Assembly (NCBI GenBank): GCA_040757835.1 | Contig: JBFLWJ010000014.1 | Span: 27,403-91,402, forward strand | From: Actinomycetota bacterium | GTDB lineage: Bacteria; Actinomycetota; Geothermincolia; Geothermincolales; RBG-13-55-18 | DNA length: 64,000 nt | Reading direction: 5' to 3' | Part shown: positions 26,696 through 33,927 of the stretch, piece by piece | How positions within the stretch are numbered: the first letter of the stretch is position 1 | Layout: each line of letters starts with the position of its first letter | Position numbers and translations under genes: made by a program | The notes under the pieces: model-generated | Seen by the model: the letters and a program-made list of their open reading frames with translations, nothing else | Databases searched by the model: none | Told to the model about the DNA's origin: nothing

Positions 26696-27459
26696 TTGCC
26701 TCCACCCCTCACGGCCGCCTGGTTGATGAGGTTGGCGAAATAGCCTGCCCCGAAGCCGTTGTCTATGTTCATCACCGCCACGCCCAGGGCGCAGGAGTTG
26801 AGCATGCCCAGGAGGGCCGCCATACCGCCCAGGTTGGCGCCGTATCCGATGGAGGTGGGCACCGCGATCACCGGGCATTCCACCAGCCCCCCCACTATGC
26901 TGGGAAGGGCCCCCTCCATCCCCGCCACCACCACGATCACGTTGGCCCCGATAAGGGAATCGGTACGGGTGAGGATGCGGTGCATCCCGGATACTCCCAC
27001 ATCGTAGAGCTTCTCCACCGCGTTCCCCGTGAGCTCGGCCACGATAGCCGCCTCCTCCGCCACGGGGATGTCCGCGGTACCTGCGGTGATGACCGCGATC
27101 TTTCCCACCAGCTCCTTGTTCTCCCTGCGGATGAGGATGAAACGGGCGAGGCTATGGTACTCCGCCTCCGGGCAGGCCTTCTTCACCTCCTCGTACACCT
27201 CGTCGCGGGCGCGTGTTAGCAGGATATTGCCCTGGTTCTTCTCGAGCAGGGCTTCCACGATGGGGCGGATGGTGTCCGTGTGCTTGCCCTCGCAATATAC
27301 GACTTCCGGGAGACCTTTGCGCAGCTCACGGTGGTGGTCGAGCACGGCGAAACCGAGATCGGTAACGGGCTCGACAGCGATGCGCGATGCGGCCTCGCCG
27401 GGATCCATCTCACCCTGCCGCACCTTCTCCAGTATCTCAGCCAGCTCCTCCTTGCGCAT
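26692..27459 (-). CDS. larB: LarB, nickel-pincer cofactor biosynthesis carboxylase
   Basis: Protein of 255 residues. LarB carboxylates and hydrolyses nicotinic acid adenine dinucleotide at the start of nickel-pincer-nucleotide synthesis, the cofactor of lactate racemase and related enzymes. The C-terminal half resembles the PurE fold: VITAGTADIPVAEEAA, then VVVAGMEGALPSIVGGLVEC and PVIAVPTSIGYGANLGG, with LARFILIRR in the middle. larC, larE and larA are not in this window, so the cofactor pathway is incomplete here. ATG follows GAGGAG. It is coupled to the acetolactate decarboxylase gene by a 4-base overlap. Confidence 0.93.
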   Translation of the reverse strand: MRKEELAEILEKVRQGEMDPGEAASRIAVEPVTDLGFAVLDHHRELRKGLPEVVYCEGKHTDTIRPIVEALLEKNQGNILLTRARDEVYEEVKKACPEAEYHSLARFILIRRENKELVGKIAVITAGTADIPVAEEAAIVAELTGNAVEKLYDVGVSGMHRILTRTDSLIGANVIVVVAGMEGALPSIVGGLVECPVIAVPTSIGYGANLGGMAALLGMLNSCALGVAVMNIDNGFGAGYFANLINQAAVRGGGK

Positions 27460-27647
27460 GGTGCTCTCCTCGCCCGAAAACAGGACTCCCGCTCATGCCA
27501 GGGTCCTTGCTCATATTATAGGGTATCTGCCCTGGTGGATGGATTGTTTGCGATCAGCCGGGAGAAAGACGGGCGAAGGTATCGACGGAGGGGGCCTGGA
27601 ATAATCCCTGTGACGGGTATCCATCGGAGAGACCGGAAGGGACACGC

Positions 27648-30116
27648 ATGTCCAGGAAGCGAGGCGGATACGCCGCTCGCCTCAGGGTGATAATCGCGCT
27701 CGTGGCCCTGGCCTGCCCCACGTTTCTGCATGCCGAGACCGCTGCCGCCTTCGGATGGACGCGCACCGCCGTGGGCGGATTCGGCGGGGCCGCCAACACC
27801 GCCGCTGGAGCCATGGCGGAATACGAAGGGCGCATCTACGCGGGTACCTATAACGCCAGGGGCTGCCAGGTGTGGTCAACGAGCGGCATCTCCTGGACCC
27901 AGGAGGTTGGAGGGGGCGGCGCCGGGACCCCCACCGGCCCCGGCTTCGGGAACGCCGGCAACGTCAACGTCTCTTCCCTGGCCGTCTACGGATCCAGGCT
28001 CTACGCGGGAGTGCGCAATCCGGGTCAGGGCTGCCAGGTGTGGTCGTATGACGGCGAGGGCTGGACCCAGGAGGTGGGAGGGGGCGGCGCCGGCACCCCC
28101 ACCGGCCCCGGCTTCGGCGACAGCGGCAACAACGACGTCACCAGCATGGCGGTGATGGAAGGTCTCCTCTACGCCGGCACTTACAATGCCGGCGGTTGCC
28201 AGGTGTGGTCGTATGACGGCACTGCCTGGAAGCGCGTGGCGGAAGGGGGATTCGGGGACGCGGACAACCTCGGCGCCACCTCCATGGCCGTCTATTTCCA
28301 GGACCTCTACGTGGGCACCCTGAACAACGACTATTCTTCCGGATGCCAGGTGTGGTCCTATGACGGCGAGGACTGGACCCAGCAGGTGGGGCAGGGCGGC
28401 GCGGGTACGCCCATCGGCCCCGGCTTCGGGGACAGCAACAACCGCAGGGCGGCCTCCATGGCCGTCTACGACTACGGCCTGTATGTCGGCACCTACGATT
28501 CGTCGGGCGGCAGCGGCTGCCAGGTGTGGTTCTTCGACGGCGCCAACTGGACCAGAACCGGCGATGGCGGTTTCGGAGATACCTCGAACCTGGCGGCGGA
28601 GTGCCTGGTCGCCGGGGGGCTGGACCTCTACGCCGGCACCTATAACGAGGACACCGGCTGCGAGGTCTGGCGCTATGACGGCGCGGGATGGGACCGGGAG
28701 GGCCAGGGCGGCTTCGGGGATGCCGGTAACGTCGCGGTGCTGTCCATGCTCCTGTCGGGCTCGGACCTCTTGGTGGGCACGCAGTGCGAGGAGGGGTGCC
28801 AGGCCTGGGAAGCGCAGGTCTCCAGCCACCTCTATTTCGCGGAGGGCTATACCGGCGGGGGCTTCCAGGAATACCTCTGCCTGGGGAACCCACACCCCCG
28901 GGAGGCGAGGGCGTCCATCACCTACCTCTTCACCGACGCGACCAGCCTTTCCAGAAAGGTAGCGATCCCCGCCGAGTCACGCCTGACCGTCTTCGTCAAC
29001 ACCGATGTGAGTGAGGACAGGGAGGTGGCGGTGGAACTGGAGTCGGACCTGGCCCTGGCCGCCGAGCGTCCCATGTACTTTACCTATGGCGGCGACTGGA
29101 GGGGAGGACACGACGCCATGGGGGCCCCGTCCCCCTCCACCACCTGGTACTTCGCCGAAGGCTATACCGGGAGCGGTTTTCACGAGTGGATATGCGTGCT
29201 CAACCCCTCTGAGACGAGGTCCGAACTCACCTTCCGCTTCCAGACCCAGGAGAGCGGGGAGCAGGTGAGGACGGGCTTCTCCGTATCCCCCCGCTCCCGT
29301 GCGAGCTTCCTTGTCAACGACATCCTCGGAACCGACCTGCAGAACTCCCTCGAGCTGGAGGCGTCCGCGCCCGTGGTCGCGGAGCGCCCCATGTACTTCG
29401 ACTACCGCGGCACCCAGGACCATCACTGGCAGGGTGGCCATTGCGCGATGGGCGCGACCGAGCTGTCGCAGCTCTACTTCTTCGCCGAGGGCACTACCCG
29501 TTCCGGGTTCGAGGAGTGGCTGACGCTGCAGAACCCCAACCCCGTCAGCATCGTCGTGAATGCCTCCTACCAGATGGGCCCCGGCCAGGGCGCGGCGGTG
29601 AACAAGTCCTACACGGTGCCGGCGGGCCGGAGGAGCACGGTCTATGTCCCTGACGAGGTGGGGAAGGAGAGGGACGTGAGCGTGGTGCTCGCCTCTACCG
29701 CATACTTCCTCGCCGAACGCCCCATGTACTTTCTCTACACCGGTTACGGGGCGGAATGGCCCGGCGGCGACTGTGTCATCGGGGCAGGCCGCACCGCGGT
29801 GGAGTGGTTCCTGGCGGAGGGGTACACGGGCGGGGGCTACCATACCTGGTTGTGCCTGCACAACCCGGGCATCGACGCCGCGCAGGTCATGGTGGTCTAT
29901 TACACCGAGGAAGAGGGGCCCCTGGAGCCGCGCCTGCTGGACCTGCCCGCGGGAACGCGCCTGACCGTCTTCGTCAACGACCACGCGGGCAACGGGTACC
30001 AGCTTTCCACGCGCGTGATATCCAGCAGGCCCATCGTAGTGGAGCGCCCCATGTATTTCGATACCGGTGGCGGCGTGCAGGGCGGCCACGTCATGGTGGG
30101 AAGGGACGAGCGGTAG
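27648..30116 (+). CDS. Large secreted repeat protein: beta-propeller-like repeats plus DUF5719-type repeats
   Basis: Exported protein of 822 residues with a signal peptide (basic start, then VIIALVALACPTFLHA). Residues ~35-390 hold about seven copies of a propeller-like unit marked by YAGTYN and GCQVWSYDG, separated by GAGTPTGPGFGD spacers. Residues ~394-822 hold four units of ~110 residues, each opening with an AEGYTG-type motif (YFAEGYTGGGFQEYLCLGNP; variants at about 500, 610 and 720) and closing with AERPMYF. This C-terminal repeat is the style of DUF5719 in actinobacterial surface proteins. The likely role is a cell-surface or secreted adhesin. It stands alone after a 188-base gap. Confidence 0.85.
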   Translation: MSRKRGGYAARLRVIIALVALACPTFLHAETAAAFGWTRTAVGGFGGAANTAAGAMAEYEGRIYAGTYNARGCQVWSTSGISWTQEVGGGGAGTPTGPGFGNAGNVNVSSLAVYGSRLYAGVRNPGQGCQVWSYDGEGWTQEVGGGGAGTPTGPGFGDSGNNDVTSMAVMEGLLYAGTYNAGGCQVWSYDGTAWKRVAEGGFGDADNLGATSMAVYFQDLYVGTLNNDYSSGCQVWSYDGEDWTQQVGQGGAGTPIGPGFGDSNNRRAASMAVYDYGLYVGTYDSSGGSGCQVWFFDGANWTRTGDGGFGDTSNLAAECLVAGGLDLYAGTYNEDTGCEVWRYDGAGWDREGQGGFGDAGNVAVLSMLLSGSDLLVGTQCEEGCQAWEAQVSSHLYFAEGYTGGGFQEYLCLGNPHPREARASITYLFTDATSLSRKVAIPAESRLTVFVNTDVSEDREVAVELESDLALAAERPMYFTYGGDWRGGHDAMGAPSPSTTWYFAEGYTGSGFHEWICVLNPSETRSELTFRFQTQESGEQVRTGFSVSPRSRASFLVNDILGTDLQNSLELEASAPVVAERPMYFDYRGTQDHHWQGGHCAMGATELSQLYFFAEGTTRSGFEEWLTLQNPNPVSIVVNASYQMGPGQGAAVNKSYTVPAGRRSTVYVPDEVGKERDVSVVLASTAYFLAERPMYFLYTGYGAEWPGGDCVIGAGRTAVEWFLAEGYTGGGYHTWLCLHNPGIDAAQVMVVYYTEEEGPLEPRLLDLPAGTRLTVFVNDHAGNGYQLSTRVISSRPIVVERPMYFDTGGGVQGGHVMVGRDER

Positions 30117-30217
30117 AGCAATACCGCTCCAACGGGAGCGGACTGGAAGACGGGCTGCCAGGCGGAAGAAGGGCATGGCGGAATCACCGCCGCTTAGTGG
30201 GAAGCAATAGAATATGG

Positions 30218-30238
30218 GGGGCGCGGAGTACGCGCCCC
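30218..30238. terminator. GC-rich hairpin terminator between convergent genes
   Basis: A perfect 8-bp stem GGGGCGCG / CGCGCCCC with a five-base loop (GAGTA). Read on the minus strand it follows the RRM gene and is trailed by a T-containing stretch, so it probably terminates that gene. A second perfect hairpin, CCGCTCC-AACG-GGAGCGG at 30124-30141, directly follows the large secreted-protein gene on the plus strand. Confidence 0.65.
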
Positions 30239-30267
30239 ACAGAGGATATTATTCTAAACCCGTTGGT

Positions 30268-30540
30268 CTACCAGCTCTCGTAGCTCGACTTGCGCTCGGG
30301 CTTCGGGCGAGCCTCGTTCACCCGCAGCTGGCGCCCCTCGAACTCTTTGTTATCCAACTCCGCGATGGCGGCCTTCGCCTCCTCGTCGTTCGGCATCTCC
30401 ACAAAGCCGAAACCGCGGGAACGCCCGGTGTTGCGGTCCATGATGATGCTTACCGAATCGACCGTTCCATAGCCCTCGAAGAGCCCACGTATGGTCTCCT
30501 CCGTCGATCCGTAACTCAGGTTGCCTACGTAGATGTTCAT
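30268..30540 (-). CDS. RNA-binding protein with one RRM domain
   Basis: Protein of 90 residues consisting of a single RNA-recognition motif. RNP2 is IYVGNL at residues 3-8 and RNP1 is RGFGFVEM at about 42-49; a short basic tail (ARPKPERKSSYESW) follows. Bacterial RRM proteins of this size are often cold- or stress-induced and bind single-stranded RNA. It is monocistronic; a hairpin terminator lies just downstream. The upstream ~300-base gap to the next gene shows no further feature. Confidence 0.95.
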   Translation of the reverse strand: MNIYVGNLSYGSTEETIRGLFEGYGTVDSVSIIMDRNTGRSRGFGFVEMPNDEEAKAAIAELDNKEFEGRQLRVNEARPKPERKSSYESW

Positions 30541-30839
30541 CTTGCGACCTCTCAGCTCCTTTCTCAGCCCCTCCCTGCATAACCAGTACTTAGCGCAGAG
30601 AGAATGCCCCCCGTGCGGGCATCGCTAACATTGTAATGAAAAGCGGGCAATTAAGCAAAAGAAATATCGCGGCCCGCTGACCTCCTTGAAATGCTCCTTC
30701 GAACCGTACCGCTGCGCCTCCGCCAGATGGTCCCGGGGAGAGACGGCAACCACGGATGATGCCGGGTTCCATCCATTCCAACCGGGGGAATAATGGTTCA
30801 AGGACAGGCTTGAGGCGTTGATGGAAATGGAGGCGGACA

Positions 30840-31421
30840 ATGGGAAAGGTATTGCTGGTCTCTGCCAGCCCGCGCAAAAAGGGGAACACCGCGCAACTGG
30901 TCGAGGAGTGCGCCAGGGTCATCGCGGAGAACGGGACGGAGACCGAGGTCGTCTCCCTGGCGGGCATGGAAATACGCTCCTGCCTGGCCTGCGGCAAGTG
31001 TGCCGAACTGGGAGAGTGCGTGCAGGACGACGGCCTCAACAGCATCCTCGCCAGGGTCAAGGAGGCCGACGGTTTTGTCGTGGGCACGCCGGTCTACTTC
31101 GGCACCGCCAGGGGAGACCTCATGTCCGCCCTACAGAGGATCGGCATGGTCTCCAAATCGACCGATAACTTCCTCTCCCGCAAGGTGGGAGGGCCCATTG
31201 CCGTGGCCCGGCGGGGAGGTCATACCGCTACCATCCAGGAACTGCTGATGTTCTATCTCATCAACGACATGATCGTTCCCGGTTCCTACTACTGGAACAT
31301 GGTCTTCGGCCGCGATGCGGGAGAGGTCTGGGACGACGAGGAGGGTATCCTGGTGGTGCGGAGGTTCGCGGAGAACGTCGCCTGGCTGGTCAATACCATT
31401 GCGGCCCGGGCCGCAGGGTAA
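30840..31421 (+). CDS. Iron-sulfur flavoprotein / flavodoxin-family NAD(P)H oxidoreductase
   Basis: Protein of 193 residues. FMN loop VLLVSASPRKKGNTAQLV at the start, the compact cluster motif CLACGKCAELGEC (C-x2-C-x2-C-x5-C), then VGTPVYFGTARGDLMSALQR. That Cys spacing is the classic iron-sulfur flavoprotein signature, so it carries FMN plus a [4Fe-4S] cluster and probably acts as a dimer in electron transfer or oxygen/peroxide reduction. ATG 30840 has GGAGG upstream. It is related to, but clearly distinct from, the flavoprotein at 532-1131, whose Cys motif is less regular. Confidence 0.92.
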   Translation: MGKVLLVSASPRKKGNTAQLVEECARVIAENGTETEVVSLAGMEIRSCLACGKCAELGECVQDDGLNSILARVKEADGFVVGTPVYFGTARGDLMSALQRIGMVSKSTDNFLSRKVGGPIAVARRGGHTATIQELLMFYLINDMIVPGSYYWNMVFGRDAGEVWDDEEGILVVRRFAENVAWLVNTIAARAAG

Positions 31422-31459
31422 CGGTCCTCCTCTGTTGCGTTTCCAGCCCGGGTAAAAAC

Positions 31460-31550
31460 GGGGTCAGCCCCTGATATGTGGCTTTGTATTGCGTAGCGGC
31501 AGCCAGAGCTTCGGGCCTACCCTGCATGTCACATGTCAGGGGCTGATCCC
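31460..31550. repeat. Inverted-repeat element, copy 1
   Basis: The ends are 21-bp near-perfect inverted repeats: a copy beginning GGGGTCAGCCCCTGA at 31460-31480 and its complement at 31530-31550 (19 of 21 match). The same end sequence bounds the element at 32443-32542. The right end runs into the cyclotransferase gene and supplies its last codons and stop. GGGGTCAG-type ends are typical of REP-like mobile elements mobilised in trans by TnpA-REP transposases, but none is in this window. Confidence 0.75.
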
Positions 31551-32408
31551 GATCTCGTAGATGTGGGGCCAGGATTTGCCGGTCACCAGGAGATGGCCGG
31601 TCCTTGCGTCGAAGGCGATGCCGTTGAGGACGTTCTCGCCCGTCGGGTCCGCGGTGTCCGGTCTCAATCCCGCCAGGTCTATCCAGCCCGTGACCTCGCC
31701 GGACGTGGGGTCGATGATGACGATGAGGTCGGTCTTCCAGACGTTGGCATAGACCACCCCTTCGATATATTCCAGCTCGTTGAGGTTGACCACGGGTCCC
31801 AGGTTGTCGTACACGCTGACACGCCCGGTCTCGGTCCCGCTGGCTGGGTCCATGAAGTGGAGCGTGTCGCTGCCGTCGCTCATGATCAGCGAGGTGCCGT
31901 CGTGGGTCAGCCCCCAGCCCTGGGTCGGGTAGGAGAAGGTGCGGGTCTGCCGCAAACTCTCACGGTCGTAGACAAAGCCCAGGTTGGTGGTGTAGGTGAG
32001 TTGGAAGACCTCGTCACTCATGACGGTTACGCCCTCGCCGAAATACTCGGGAGCGAGGGCGACCGTTCCCAGGACCTCCCAGGTCTGGAAGTCGGTCTTG
32101 ATGAGCTTTGATCGCCCGTTGAGGCCCGTCCCCTCGAAGAGGACGCCACCGTCCAGGACCAGTCCCTCCGTGAAGTTCCCGATGTCGTGGTCGTAGGAGC
32201 GGATGACCTCGTACGTATATACCGGGGCGTCCCTCCCGGCGAGGAACTCGAGGCTGCGGTCTTGCCGCTTCTCAGCCGCTTCCTCCACGCTGTCCTTCAC
32301 GGCGGTATTGCCGCAGCCACCCAGGGTAAGGGGGATGCAGACGAAAAGGGCGGCAAGGATGAGCGTGAACGAGGTCACGGCGGTCGAGTTCAGGCGCCCA
32401 GACAGCAT
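31536..32408 (-). CDS. Glutaminyl-peptide cyclotransferase-like lipoprotein
   Basis: Predicted exported enzyme of 290 residues related to bacterial glutamine cyclotransferases, which convert N-terminal Gln of peptides to pyroglutamate. The leader has a lipobox-like LTLGGC with Cys near residue 32. A five-bladed propeller follows, with family-like segments HDIGNFTEGLVL, GWGLTHDGTSLIMSDGSD, LNELEYIEGVVYANVWKTDL and GENVLNGIAFDARTGHLLVTGK ahead of the C-terminal W. ATG 32408 follows GGAGGGG. The final residues and TGA come from the inverted-repeat element at 31460-31550, so the natural C-terminus may once have been different. Confidence 0.9.
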   Translation of the reverse strand: MLSGRLNSTAVTSFTLILAALFVCIPLTLGGCGNTAVKDSVEEAAEKRQDRSLEFLAGRDAPVYTYEVIRSYDHDIGNFTEGLVLDGGVLFEGTGLNGRSKLIKTDFQTWEVLGTVALAPEYFGEGVTVMSDEVFQLTYTTNLGFVYDRESLRQTRTFSYPTQGWGLTHDGTSLIMSDGSDTLHFMDPASGTETGRVSVYDNLGPVVNLNELEYIEGVVYANVWKTDLIVIIDPTSGEVTGWIDLAGLRPDTADPTGENVLNGIAFDARTGHLLVTGKSWPHIYEIGISP

Positions 32409-32442
32409 GGCCCCTCCATATATATGAGATCAGCCCTCGTAA

Positions 32443-32542
32443 GGATGGGGTCAGCCCCTGACCTGTGACATTTCTCGTTGGTTTAGATACCCAACAGGCT
32501 TTTATTTGCTGAAATGTCAAATGTCAGGGGCTGACCCCATCC
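32443..32542. repeat. Inverted-repeat element, copy 2
   Basis: 31-bp ends, GGATGGGGTCAGCCCCTGAC (onward) at 32443-32473, and the complement at 32512-32542 (29 of 31 match), enclosing a small internal hairpin (GTTGG/CCAAC). Its ends match those of the copy at 31460-31550; internal sequences differ. The two copies bracket the cyclotransferase gene, this one between its promoter side and the small gene at 32558. Confidence 0.78.
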
Positions 32543-32557
32543 TCATCACCATCCCCA

Positions 32558-32785
32558 TCAGCGGAAATCGCCCATCTTCTTGTGTTTGTCCACGGGCCTG
32601 TCGAGCTGCTCCACCGGCTTGGCGGTGTCGTGGAAACAGCTCCCCGGCTTCTCGCTCTCCTTCACCTGCGCGTAGATGACCTCCCGCAGGAAGGCCAGGG
32701 CGCCGTCGGGGTCCCCGTCCATCACGATGCGCTCCAGCTCCATGCGTTCCGCTTCACCGAAAGAAAGTCCCCAGGTCTTGGCCAT
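32558..32785 (-). CDS. Small uncharacterised protein
   Basis: Protein of 75 residues, mostly charged and helical, beginning MAKTWGLSFGEAERMELERI and containing GDPDGALAFLREVIYAQVKE; the tail is basic. No domain was recognised. ATG 32785 is supported by GAGGTGAT a few bases upstream; the alternative GTG 32791 would overlap that site. The inverted-repeat element is 15 bases downstream. Confidence 0.65.
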   Translation of the reverse strand: MAKTWGLSFGEAERMELERIVMDGDPDGALAFLREVIYAQVKESEKPGSCFHDTAKPVEQLDRPVDKHKKMGDFR

Positions 32786-32868
32786 GATCACCTCACTTGT
32801 ATCCGCAACTCATACGGATATCTTACCCACAGTCGTATCGTAAAGCGCCGACATGGGTCATATCGGCC

Positions 32869-33756
32869 TCAGATCAGGCCGGCGTTCTCCAGGGTCTCGC
32901 GCACCAGTTTGGCCTGTTCGGATGTGAGCCGGGGCAGGGGCCCCTTGACGTGCGGCTTTACAGGGTGCCCCAGCAGCCGCATGGCCTCTTTCTGCATGGC
33001 GTGTGGCGTGGGGGTCGAGGCGATGAGGGGCGCCACCGCGTAGACCTCTTTCTGCAGCGCGTCGGCCCTCGCCGCGTCGCCGCTCCTGCAGGCTTCGTAT
33101 AGCTCCACCGTCTTCTCGGGGATGATGTTGGGCACGGGGCAGATGGCGCCGCACGCGCCCACGGCCATGGTGTCCACGAGGTTGAAGGTCATGCCGGTGA
33201 AGACGCAGAAGTCCTCGCCGGTCGCCTCCACCAGACCGCGGACCTCGTCCACGTCGAAGATGGTCTCCTTGGCACCGACCAGGTTGTCGATGTCGGCGAT
33301 GCGGGCGATGCTCTCGGGCGGCAGGGACAGGCCGGTGTTGGAGGGGAAGTTGTAGAAGAGCACGGGCAGGCCCACACTGCCGCATACGTCCTCGTAGAAA
33401 CCGTACACGGCGTCCTCGTCCAGGTTGTAGAAGCGGTGCAGGGCCAGGAGCAGGCCGTCGGCGCCGGCGTCCTCGGCATACTGCGCCATATCGATGGCCG
33501 GCTCTGTACCCCGCTTGTTGACCCCGACGATGACCGGCACCCTCTGCGCGCACTCGTTGACCACGGTGTCTATGGCGTCCTTCTGGTGATGATGGGTGAG
33601 ATAGGGGTTTTCTCCGTTACTCCCCAACACCACCAGGCCGTGCACGCCGCCGTCGACCAGATGATCGGTCATGTCCCGCATCGCTTCCCGATCGACGTTG
33701 CCGTAATCGTCGTAGGCGGTCAGCATCACCGCGTAGATGCCCTCGAATCGCTTCAT
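32869..33756 (-). CDS. Dihydrodipicolinate synthase/N-acetylneuraminate lyase family protein
   Basis: TIM-barrel aldolase of 295 residues. Landmarks are GSNGENPYLT (pyruvate-binding G-x-x-G-E position), VGVNKRGTEPAI, LPVLFYNFPSNTG with the catalytic Tyr, and VGAKETIFDVDEV with the Schiff-base Lys. The family forms lysine precursors or cleaves 2-keto-3-deoxy sugars and sialic acid; without dapB or other lysine genes nearby, a 2-keto-3-deoxy-acid or related aldolase is as likely as DapA. ATG 33756 is chosen because GGGGTGATGG lies just upstream. It is divergent from the GH13 gene. Confidence 0.88.
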   Translation of the reverse strand: MKRFEGIYAVMLTAYDDYGNVDREAMRDMTDHLVDGGVHGLVVLGSNGENPYLTHHHQKDAIDTVVNECAQRVPVIVGVNKRGTEPAIDMAQYAEDAGADGLLLALHRFYNLDEDAVYGFYEDVCGSVGLPVLFYNFPSNTGLSLPPESIARIADIDNLVGAKETIFDVDEVRGLVEATGEDFCVFTGMTFNLVDTMAVGACGAICPVPNIIPEKTVELYEACRSGDAARADALQKEVYAVAPLIASTPTPHAMQKEAMRLLGHPVKPHVKGPLPRLTSEQAKLVRETLENAGLI

Positions 33757-33927
33757 CAACCATCACCCCGCATTCGCTAGATGCATTACCCGACTGGTCT
33801 TAAAGATATCGGCCACGTCCCCGTCTCGGTTAACGCCTCCCAGAGCCGCGTTCCCGTTATGGTATCATTTTCCCATCGCGGCGGGATCAAACACATGCCG
33901 CCGCCCGTGAGAGCACTGGAGACGTCC

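Noticed and set aside
28138-28893. Arg/Pro-rich minus-strand frame in the same region
   Set aside because: Low-complexity shadow of the repeated plus-strand gene.
27876-28895. Long minus-strand ORF across the repeat-rich secreted protein
   Set aside because: It mirrors the repeats of the plus-strand gene and shows no domain of its own.
32441-32545. Intrinsic terminator instead of a repeat element
   Set aside because: The 31-base arms, the 38-base interior and the second copy at 31460 fit an inserted element better; no T-run follows.
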